From an uncultured Verrucomicrobiota bacterium (GTDB lineage Bacteria > Verrucomicrobiota > Verrucomicrobiia > Verrucomicrobiales > Akkermansiaceae), in the NCBI GenBank assembly GCA_937867415.1, contig CALMKO010000057.1, forward strand, positions 1 through 54,405: DNA of 54,405 bases, in the 5' to 3' direction. Both the position numbers and the translations under genes were made by a program. This document shows, piece by piece, positions 8,933 through 16,900 of the stretch. Numbering within the stretch: position 1 is the first letter of the stretch; every line of letters begins with the position of its first letter. The notes below the pieces were generated by a model. That model saw only the letters and a program-made list of their open reading frames with translations. It had not been told where the DNA came from and searched no databases.

Positions 8933-10060
8933 ATGTCATCCATCAACATCGCCATCGTCGGTCTCGGCTTCGGAGCCGAATTCATCCCCATCTATCAGCG
9001 GCTCAAGGGCGTGAACATGTATGCAATCTGCCAACGCACACAGTCAAAGCTGGACGAGGTAGGCGACAAGTTCGGCATCGAGAAGCGTTACACATCCTAT
9101 GATGAGCTACTGGCGGATCCGAACGTGGATGCGGTCCATATCAACTCGCCGATTCCCGACCACGGCCAGCAATCGATCAAGGCACTGAAGGCCGGCAAGC
9201 ACGTGGCCTGCACCGTGCCGATGGCCACCAGCCTCGACGAGTGCAAACAGATCATTGATCTTTGTAAAACCACCGGTTTGAAGTATATGATGATGGAAAC
9301 GGTGGTTTACGCCCGTGAATTCCTCTTCATGAAAGAGCTCTATGAAAAAGGCGAACTGGGCAAAGTCCAGTTTCTCCGAGCCACCCACCAACAGGACATG
9401 GAAGGTTGGCCGGGTTACTGGCCGGGCTTGCCGCCGATGTATTATGCGACCCACTGTGTAGGCCCGATCCTCGGGCTCATGGGCAGCCAGGCGGAGTATG
9501 TTTCGTGTTTCGGCTCGGGGACGATTGCCGAGGAAATGCATGCCTGTTATGGTTCGCCGTTTGCCATCGAGACCTGCCATATCAAGATGAAAGACAGCGA
9601 TCTTTCCGCTCAAGTGGTGCGCTCCCTGTTCGACGTTGCCCGCCAGTATCGCGAGTCGTTCGAAGTTTACGGAACCAAGAAATCCGTCGAGTGGCCGCTT
9701 ATCGAGCATGATCCCCTGGTGATTCACACTGCCAAGAAGCCTGAGCCGGAGATCCCCGAGGAAGTGAAATGTCCCGACTTCGCACACTACTTGCCGGAGG
9801 AAATCCAGCTTTTCACCACCGGCGGCGTTTACGGCGGAGAAGGGGGGGAAGAGCACCTCTCGTTCACCCAAGGCGCTGGCCACGGCGGGAGTCATCCGCA
9901 CCTCGTGCATCAATTCGTCAAAATGCTGCAAACCGGGACCGATGCTTACCCGAACGCGGTCCAAAGCGCCAACATCACCTGCACCGGTATCCTCGCCCAC
10001 GAGTCCGCACTCAAGGGCGGCGAGATCGTCCGCCTGCCAGAGTGGACGCTTCAGGGGTAG
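8933..10060 (+). CDS. Gfo/Idh/MocA family oxidoreductase
   Basis: This is a 375-residue cytoplasmic NAD(P)-dependent sugar or inositol dehydrogenase-like protein. The ATG at 8933 places the Rossmann motif IAIVGLGFGAEF at residues 6-17; the open frame before it has no family similarity. Residues ~1-120 form the nucleotide-binding domain and ~125-370 the C-terminal alpha/beta domain. The EKP motif whose lysine is catalytic in most members reads TVP here (CTVPMATS at 93-100). This may mark a subfamily with a different mechanism or substrate. It follows the PAS-AraC gene and the second operator copy. Gfo/Idh and ThuA proteins are often found together in sugar oxidation loci, which fits the divergent ThuA fusion. 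The exact substrate cannot be read from the sequence. Confidence 0.88.
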   Translation: MSSINIAIVGLGFGAEFIPIYQRLKGVNMYAICQRTQSKLDEVGDKFGIEKRYTSYDELLADPNVDAVHINSPIPDHGQQSIKALKAGKHVACTVPMATSLDECKQIIDLCKTTGLKYMMMETVVYAREFLFMKELYEKGELGKVQFLRATHQQDMEGWPGYWPGLPPMYYATHCVGPILGLMGSQAEYVSCFGSGTIAEEMHACYGSPFAIETCHIKMKDSDLSAQVVRSLFDVARQYRESFEVYGTKKSVEWPLIEHDPLVIHTAKKPEPEIPEEVKCPDFAHYLPEEIQLFTTGGVYGGEGGEEHLSFTQGAGHGGSHPHLVHQFVKMLQTGTDAYPNAVQSANITCTGILAHESALKGGEIVRLPEWTLQG

Positions 10061-10167
10061 TGCCGGTCCGACTCCGGATTTCAGCATCCGCTGGAGGACG
10101 GGCAAGTGACCGTGGAAAGCGATCCGCCGCTGCGTCCATCCCGGCAGACTACGTTTTCAAGTGTGTT

Positions 10168-10187
10168 CCGGAGCCGTGCAGCTCCGG
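10168..10187. terminator. GC-rich hairpin between convergent genes
   Basis: CCGGAGC and GCTCCGG form a 7-bp stem around a 6-base loop (CGTGCA) in the 141-base gap between the Gfo/Idh gene and the convergent S10 peptidase gene. There is no strong T-run on either side, so it may be a bidirectional or Rho-assisted terminator. Confidence 0.4.
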
Positions 10188-10201
10188 GACCACGGAGTGG
10201 C

Positions 10202-11731
10202 TCAGCGATTTTCAGTCCCCAGAAAATCTAACAAGTCATTGCGGCATTTAATCAGATCCGGCGGGTTGAGATAAAACATGTGGCCACCGTCATAGTAGGT
10301 GGTCGTGATGTTGCGCCTGAGGTTTTCAGGCAGGTCGTGCATGTGCCTCACGGAATAAGCCATTCCTTCGGGAGGAGTGGCCAGGTCGGTATAGCCACCC
10401 ATCACCAACACGCGGAGATGGGGATTGTCCCGCATGGCTTCGCTGAGCCTGTCTGAAACGTTCACCACCTGATTGTCGGCATTCCAGCGCCATGGCTGCA
10501 CCTTGGCGGTCAGGATTTCGTAGGGCTGCTCTTCCTTGTAGCCCAAGTCCCGACCGAGGTAGTCGAGCATCGCGGTGGAGAAGGCTCCGTGAACGAGCGA
10601 GTATGACGGGTCGTAATCCGGCCGTTGGGCAGACTTGTCGGTCGTATCCCAAGCCACCCGGGCATCGAAACGCCCCAGGGTCTTTCCCTCCATCCGGAGC
10701 AGTTCACTTCGGAAAAAGGTGGAATCCAGCCGCAGGTTGTGAAGCAGCCATGTGGCCGAGTCGATGCCCGTCAGGCGCGCGAGCTTTGCGGCAAGGGCGG
10801 TGCGTGTGGACAGGTCCAGGTCATTGCCCTTGAGAAGAGCCGCTGCGTAATCGCCGAAAGCAAACTCGGTCGATTCCTTCACCAACTCGGCCCGGTCACC
10901 GGTGATTTTCTGGTGGAAATGAGCTGTCGCCGTCAATGCAGGAAGAAATACCGAATAGCTAAGATCATTTCCGTGTGCCGATTGAAGGGTTGCGAAATCA
11001 AGCAATGACGAAAGAAGAATCACACCATTGAGATTCATGCCGAAACGCGATTGCAAGTGATCGGCTAGTCCAGCCGCACGAATGCCACCGTATGACTCGC
11101 CTAACAGATATTTGGGGGACGCCCAGCGGTCATTCTCACTGACCCAGCGCCGGATGAAATCGCCGACGGACTCCACGTCCTCATCCAAGCCATGGAAATC
11201 ACCTGGTTTGGCATCTTTTTCCGCACGGCTGTAACCGGTGGAAACCGGGTCGATAAACACCAGATCACAAACGTCGAGAACGCTCAGTGGGTTGTCCACC
11301 ACGCGGACCGGGGGCGGGGGAGGCTGGGTGCCATCGCCGGGAAGCTTGATGATCTTAGGTCCCAGCATCCCAAGGTGCAGCCACACGGAGGAACTGCCCG
11401 GGCCGCCATTGAACGCGAACATGACCGGCCGCGTCGCGGGATCCTTGCTGTCGGTGCGTTCGTAGCTGACATGAAAAATCGAGGCTCGTGGCTTTCCATC
11501 TTCCGAATGGATGATGAGCTTTCCACTGGTCGCTCGATACGGGATTTTTTGATCGCCGATGGTCACACTGGCTTCGCGGACGACCGGCTTGACCGTTTTC
11601 GGCTCAGCAATCGAGGAAGGCTCCGCAACCGCAGTTTTGGTGGCCGGTTCGGGAGTTTTCTCGGGGCTCGCGGGCGTGGCGGCAGCAAGCAGGCTGAGAC
11701 CTGTTAGCAAAGTAAGGGGGCGGACAATCAT
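10202..11731 (-). CDS. Secreted S10-family serine carboxypeptidase
   Basis: This is a 509-residue exported peptidase that should remove C-terminal amino acids. The ATG at 11731 gives the signal peptide MIVRPLTLLTGLSLLAAATP; fourteen upstream in-frame codons were left out. A proline- and alanine-rich linker (~20-55) is followed by the carboxypeptidase fold. That fold has FNGGPGSSSVWLHLGMLGP (oxyanion region), FIDPVSTGYSRA, the nucleophile motif GESYGG, an aspartate in GGYTDLATPP and a histidine in YDGGHMFYLNP, so the Ser-Asp-His triad looks intact. It is probably periplasmic. It is a single gene with a convergent neighbour downstream and a 280-base gap upstream that holds a small hairpin. Confidence 0.9.
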   Translation of the reverse strand: MIVRPLTLLTGLSLLAAATPASPEKTPEPATKTAVAEPSSIAEPKTVKPVVREASVTIGDQKIPYRATSGKLIIHSEDGKPRASIFHVSYERTDSKDPATRPVMFAFNGGPGSSSVWLHLGMLGPKIIKLPGDGTQPPPPPVRVVDNPLSVLDVCDLVFIDPVSTGYSRAEKDAKPGDFHGLDEDVESVGDFIRRWVSENDRWASPKYLLGESYGGIRAAGLADHLQSRFGMNLNGVILLSSLLDFATLQSAHGNDLSYSVFLPALTATAHFHQKITGDRAELVKESTEFAFGDYAAALLKGNDLDLSTRTALAAKLARLTGIDSATWLLHNLRLDSTFFRSELLRMEGKTLGRFDARVAWDTTDKSAQRPDYDPSYSLVHGAFSTAMLDYLGRDLGYKEEQPYEILTAKVQPWRWNADNQVVNVSDRLSEAMRDNPHLRVLVMGGYTDLATPPEGMAYSVRHMHDLPENLRRNITTTYYDGGHMFYLNPPDLIKCRNDLLDFLGTENR

Positions 11732-11851
11732 AGGAGGGATTTTGTGAGGACGCGCATGCCAAAACCATTTCAACGCTTACGGTCGGCATCCTCATGGCTA
11801 CTTCAATCCGTACGGGTGTCAATCAAGTCGCTTCAAAATTTGGCATTTCCA

Positions 11852-11874
11852 GGCGAATCCACAACCGATTCGCC
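11852..11874. repeat. Inverted repeat in the 11,732-12,011 gap
   Basis: GGCGAATC and GATTCGCC form a perfect 8-bp stem with a 7-base loop; a short T-run (GTTTTC) follows on the plus strand. It lies between the end of the secreted-protein gene at 12012 and the start of the S10 peptidase gene, both on the minus strand. It could be a terminator or a regulatory site. Nothing else was recognised in this gap. Confidence 0.35.
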
Positions 11875-12011
11875 GTTTTCTGGGTAGATCGCCGGCTCAA
11901 GGGACCCTGCGCCTCTTGGATTTACAACTTGTGACAATATGTGTAATGCGGAATCAAAAACCCAACCCACACGGGCGTTGTGGCCATTCTCAGAGTGCCC
12001 CAAGGCCAAGC

Positions 12012-12890
12012 CTACCGCCCCGCCAGTTTGGCGGCGATGGCCGGGGTCACCTCGAAGGCGCCGGTGCTGACGGTCTTCGGGACTTCCCCGGCGGCGATTT
12101 GGTATTCGAAGACCTTAAGCGGTTTTTCGCCCTGGATCTCGGACATCAAATACACGCGTATGGTCATCACTTCCTTGCCAGTCCCACCTTTGAGTTTTTT
12201 CGTGGTGTATTGAACCTCGTTTACGCCATCGACAGCGCCGCCGATCACCACCTCGGCCTCTTGGGCATTGGCGAAGCGATGACGACTGATCTTATTGACC
12301 TGAACCTGGACTTCGCGCCCGGGACAGAAAACATAGACCTTGGCGACATATTTTGCAGGATTTGCGGCAACTGGAGTTGCTGGGATCTGTCCATCGGGCT
12401 TGGCCTCAGGGGTCTCTTCAAGATACTTAATGTTCCCAGCCGCCAATTCCTTGCGGACTGCCGGAAGAGCCGAGAGATTGACGAAGTCCGCGCGATCGTA
12501 GAGCCAACCGCCGGAGCCTTTCACAAACGAAAGGACCAGGAGATTGTCCGACGGTTGCCCACCGACGCCGAAGTCGATTTTTCCGAAGTAAGAGGCTTTG
12601 GCAGTGGGTCCATTCTGGAGGGCTTCGAGAAACTTGAGGCCTTGGAGCGACGGCGGAGGTGCGGGCAAACTGAAAATCGCCGCTGGAAAAGGCCCCTTTT
12701 CAGAGACGATCCGGTTCCGCACATCGACACGGCGGTGTTCGGCGGTGACGCGCTTCCAAGCCGAGTGATCACGGCGGATCATGGCCTCCCGCCAGGCCGT
12801 GTAGGTGGTTTCAAGCGCAGGTCGCAAGTTTTCCTGGGCAACTGCTAGAGATGCTAAAATGACCGAAATCGCAAAAATAACTCGCTTCAT
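12012..12890 (-). CDS. Secreted protein of unknown function
   Basis: This is a 292-residue protein starting at the ATG at 12890, where a clean signal peptide appears (MKRVIFAISVILASLAVAQ, cleavage near residue 19). The 78 codons upstream in frame are antisense to the divergent hydrolase gene and were rejected. After the signal, a helical segment (ALETTYTAWREAMIRRDHSAWKRVTA) resembles the start of SnoaL/NTF2-like or DUF4440-type folds, but the resemblance is weak. The C-terminal half (~180-290) is rich in beta strands. There are no catalytic motifs, lipobox or membrane anchor. I do not recognise the family. It is divergent from the hydrolase at 12974 with 83 bases between the starts. Confidence 0.65.
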   Translation of the reverse strand: MKRVIFAISVILASLAVAQENLRPALETTYTAWREAMIRRDHSAWKRVTAEHRRVDVRNRIVSEKGPFPAAIFSLPAPPPSLQGLKFLEALQNGPTAKASYFGKIDFGVGGQPSDNLLVLSFVKGSGGWLYDRADFVNLSALPAVRKELAAGNIKYLEETPEAKPDGQIPATPVAANPAKYVAKVYVFCPGREVQVQVNKISRHRFANAQEAEVVIGGAVDGVNEVQYTTKKLKGGTGKEVMTIRVYLMSEIQGEKPLKVFEYQIAAGEVPKTVSTGAFEVTPAIAAKLAGR

Positions 12891-12973
12891 GGGCGAAACG
12901 ATTGGACAAGAACGGCGTCCCCACAACAAACAAATTCCAGACCGAATGGATTGGGTTAGGTCATGACGAAACG

Positions 12974-13822
12974 ATGAGTAGCATTTTGCGGAAAGTGGCG
13001 CCGATCGGCGAAGCACGTGATCGAGAGATTTTGAAGGACGCGGCGACCTACGCCTACGCCCAGCGTCCTCAGGGCGACGTGATGGCTCATCTTTTCCTGC
13101 CAGCCGAGCCTGCCGGGAAGCCACGTCCGGTGGTTGTTTTTTTCCATGGCGGATTCTGGGATACCCCTACCCCTACGCAGTTCGTCCCCCATTGTCTGCA
13201 TTTTGCAAGTCGGGGCGCCGTCACGGTCGCGGCCGAGACCCGGACGGCAGCAAAACACGGCACCGGCCCCTTGGAAGCGATCGAGGATGCGCGCGATTTG
13301 ATCCGTTGGCTCCGCCATAATGCGGATACCTTCAGCCTAGATCCGGAGAAAATCGTAATCGGTGGGGCTGCTGGCGGGGCGTTTTTGGCGCTCCTTGCGA
13401 CCATGCCCACCCCGAAAAACCTCCCACCGGTGGACGGGCTGGATTGTTTTCCCCAAGCGCTGATCTTGTTCAGCGCGCTGGTAAATACGACCACGAAAGG
13501 AGCCGCAGCCGAGCGGTTTCCCGATACCAAGAAAGCCAAGCTATTCAGCCCGACGAGCCTTGTTCGCAGGAAGCTGCCGCCGATGATTTTTTTCCATGGC
13601 AAATCGGACCGGATTACCCCTTTCGAAGAGGTGGATCGCTTCCGCCGCCGGATGCGCTGGCGTGGAAACTCCTGCGAAGTCATTGATTTCGAGCGCGCGG
13701 ATCACAGTTTCTTCAATTTCAACGTCAGCCACAAGAATTTCGAGCGCACGATCATCGCCGCCGATCGGTTCCTGGTGGACCGCGGGATTCTGGAAGAGGC
13801 GGCGGACGGCGGCTTGGATTAG
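12974..13822 (+). CDS. Alpha/beta hydrolase (esterase-like) lacking the nucleophile serine
   Basis: This is a 282-residue cytoplasmic protein of the acetyl-esterase/BD-FAE-like class. The oxyanion motif VVFFHGGFWDTP (~50-61), the strand before the nucleophile elbow (KIVIGG), the acid region FFHGKSDRITPFEEV and the histidine in ERADHSFFNF are all present. The elbow itself reads GGAAGG instead of GGSAGG, so the serine position (~residue 132, bases 13367-13369) is alanine. It is either a non-catalytic binding protein, an enzyme with a different mechanism, or carries a recent loss mutation: one base change from TCT to GCT would do it. The start is the ATG at 12974; a TTG at 12902 would add 24 residues without family similarity. 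Confidence 0.75.
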   Translation: MSSILRKVAPIGEARDREILKDAATYAYAQRPQGDVMAHLFLPAEPAGKPRPVVVFFHGGFWDTPTPTQFVPHCLHFASRGAVTVAAETRTAAKHGTGPLEAIEDARDLIRWLRHNADTFSLDPEKIVIGGAAGGAFLALLATMPTPKNLPPVDGLDCFPQALILFSALVNTTTKGAAAERFPDTKKAKLFSPTSLVRRKLPPMIFFHGKSDRITPFEEVDRFRRRMRWRGNSCEVIDFERADHSFFNFNVSHKNFERTIIAADRFLVDRGILEEAADGGLD

Positions 13823-13844
13823 AAGATTTCTCCGAGAGATGGCC

Positions 13845-13877
13845 GTGAGATCATCCATCTTTCTCGCTGGATCTCAC
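13845..13877. terminator. Inverted repeat downstream of the hydrolase gene
   Basis: GTGAGATC and GATCTCAC form an 8-bp stem around a 17-base loop, 23 bases after the hydrolase stop and about 100 bases before the gltB start. It could end hydrolase transcription or act in the gltB leader; the loop is long and there is no T-run. Confidence 0.3.
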
Positions 13878-13976
13878 CGGCAGGCATAATTTCTGCTTGG
13901 ATCTCCATTGAACTTATTTAGGAGTCTCCCGTGCCACATCGGCAGCCTCTCCGACCTTTGTTTTCCTGATTTTCTG

Positions 13977-16900
13977 ATGAACGCGTTTTACCACTCAAGC
14001 ACTCCTTTCATATCCGATTCACTCCACCAACTCTCCCAAGAGCATGACAACTGCGGAATGGGAGCGATCGCCCAGTTGCAGGGAAAGCGCAGCTACCAAG
14101 TGCTCGATTATGCGCTGACATCCGTCTGCTGCATGACCCACCGTGGCGCTGTCGATGCGGATATGAAGTCGGGAGACGGTTCGGGCGTGCTGACACAGAT
14201 CCCCTACCCTTTGTTTTTGAAGGCTGCGGAAAAACTTGGCTATTCATTTGAAAATGAGCTAGATATGGCGGTAGCCGTGTTCTTTTTCCCAAGTGGTAAC
14301 CCGGGTCAGACGGAAAGTTTGAAGGAGTTGAGTGCCGAGATCACCGGCAAGCGCGGGATCCGCCAGATCGGCTGGCGCGAGGTCCCTGTGGATTTGGATG
14401 CGCTTGGAAAAAAGGCCTTGGCGACGCGCCCGCAGATCGAGCATCTGATCATGGCACGTCCCGAGGGCATGGATTCGGATACCTTTGAGCGACAGCTTTA
14501 CCTTTGCCGCAGGGAGATCGAGGCGCGTACCAAGGAGATCCATGGATTTTACATGCCGTCGTTTTCCAGCCGGCTGATTTCCTACAAGGCGCTTGCCATG
14601 CCGGCAGCGCTGAGGGCGTTTTACCTGGATTTCAGTGATCCGGATTACCAGGTCGCCATCGCACTTTACCATCAGCGGTTTTCGACCAATACCTTCCCGG
14701 CCTGGCCACTTGGGCAGCCATTCAGGACGATGTGCCATAACGGGGAAATCAACACCGTGGAGGGGAATCGGAATTGGATGACCTCCCGCGAGGAGTTTTT
14801 CGCCTCACCCGTCTGGGGAGATGAGATCGACCTGGTGAAAAACCTGATCCGCCATGGCGAGTCGGACTCGGCGTCGCTGGATCACGCCTTGGAGTTGCTG
14901 ATTCTTTCCGGACGTTCTCCTGAGCACGCCATGTGCATGCTGGTCCCGCCCGCTTACCGCAATGACGAGGATATTTCCGACGAATTGCGCGCGTTTTATC
15001 AATACAACCGGACCTTTTCCGAGCCTTGGGATGGCCCGGCTGGACTCGTGTTTACCGATGGCAACAAGCTCTGCGCCTCGTTGGACCGCAACGGCCTGCG
15101 ACCTTCCCGCTACAAGCTCACGGCAGACGGAATCCTTTACATCGGCTCGGAAGCGGGCGCTGTTGTGCTCGAAGATTCCACGATCATTCGCAAAGGGCGC
15201 CTCGGCCCCGGGCAAATGATCTCCGCTAACACCGCAACCGGTGAGTTCAAGCTCGATGCGGAGATCAAAAACGAGCTTTCCAAGCAGCAACCTTACCGGC
15301 GGTGGATCGATGAAAACCGGCTCGAACTCCGAAAGTTCGTCTCTCCCGACGCCCACGTTCCAGAGTTGGACTACTCCCCGCTCGACCTCTCGCGCCAGCA
15401 GGTGACACATGGGATCTCGCTGGAAGAACTCGACATGGTCTTTCCGCCCATGATCAAGGGCGCTCAGGAGGCTGTGTTCTCAATGGGGGACGATATCCCC
15501 CTCGCTGTTCTCTCCAGTCATCCACGGGTTTTATACACCTATTTCAAGCAATTGTTTGCCCAGGTGACCAATCCTCCCATCGACCCGATTCGTGAGTGGG
15601 CGGTGATGTCGATCGGCGCTGGACTCGGGCCTGAGCATAACTTGCTGATGGAGACGCCCGAGCACTGCAAGACGATCAGCCTCGACAGCGCGATCCTCTT
15701 TGAGCATCAGCTTGATAAGATCAAAGATCTTCAAGACCAAGGGTTTAGATCAATTGTTTTGGATATTACGTGGGCGGCATCCAGCGGCTCAGCGGGGATG
15801 AAATCGCGGCTCGATGAGCTCTGCACCGAAGCGGAGAAGGCGGTCGAGCAGGATTTCAACATCCTCATCCTTTCCGACCGGGCAAGCTCGGCGGAGCGCG
15901 TGCCCATCCCTTCCCTGCTTGCTGTCGGCACCATTCACCATCATCTCACACGGATTCGCACCCGCTTGCGGGCTTCTCTGGTGCTTGAATCCGGCGAAGT
16001 TCGGGATGTGCATCAGATCGCCTGCTGCTTTGGATTCGGAGCCACCGCCATCTGTCCCTACCTGGGTTATGCAACCGTCCGCCAGTTGGTAGCGGCGGAT
16101 TCGGAAAAGAGCAAACTTGGCGAAATCTCCCCTTCCAAGGCCATGAGCCAGTATCGCAAGGCACTCGAGAAAGGGATTCTCAAGATCATGTCGAAGATGG
16201 GCATCTCCGTTCTCAACTCTTACCAAGGCGCCCAGACCTTCGAGGCGATCGGTGTTGGCAAGGAAGTTGTCGACTTCTCCTTCAGCGGTGTCTCCTCGAA
16301 GATTGGCGGTGTAGGCTTTTCTGAAATCGCCGATGAGTCCTTGATCCGACACCGCGCAGCGTTTGAAACGGATGTTTCAAACGGCGAAACACTCAATCTT
16401 GGCGACCCCGGTTACAATCGCTACCGCAAGACGGGTGAGCGCCACGTTTACACGACGGAGGTGATTAAAAATTTCCATACCTACGTCAAGTCTGGCAAGT
16501 CCGAGGATTATGAGGAGTATGTGCGTGTCGCATTGGAAACCAATCCCGTAGCGATCAAAGACCTTATCGAATTCGTGCCCTCGAATGGAGGCCCGATCCC
16601 ATTGGAAGAGGTCGAGCCGATGGAGTCGATCCGGCGGCGTTTCACCACGGCGGCGATGTCACTGGGAGCGCTTTCACCGGAGGCCCACGAGACTCTGGCG
16701 ATCGCCATGAACCGGATTGGCGGTAAGTCGGACTCAGGAGAAGGAGGCGAGGATCCCGTCCGCTACAAGCCTTATGCGAATGGTGATTTCGCGCGCTCCT
16801 ACATTAAGCAGGTCGCCTCGGGACGCTTCGGGGTGTCCGCCTACTACCTCGTCAATGCCGGCGAATTGGAAATCAAGATGGCGCAGGGGGCCAAGCCGGG

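Noticed and set aside
16361-16382. Perfect inverted repeat GTTTGAAAC-N4-GTTTCAAAC, similar to the arabinose-operon palindrome
   Set aside because: It lies inside the gltB coding sequence, is fully explained by the codons of a conserved region, and has a different spacer from the 33736 site.
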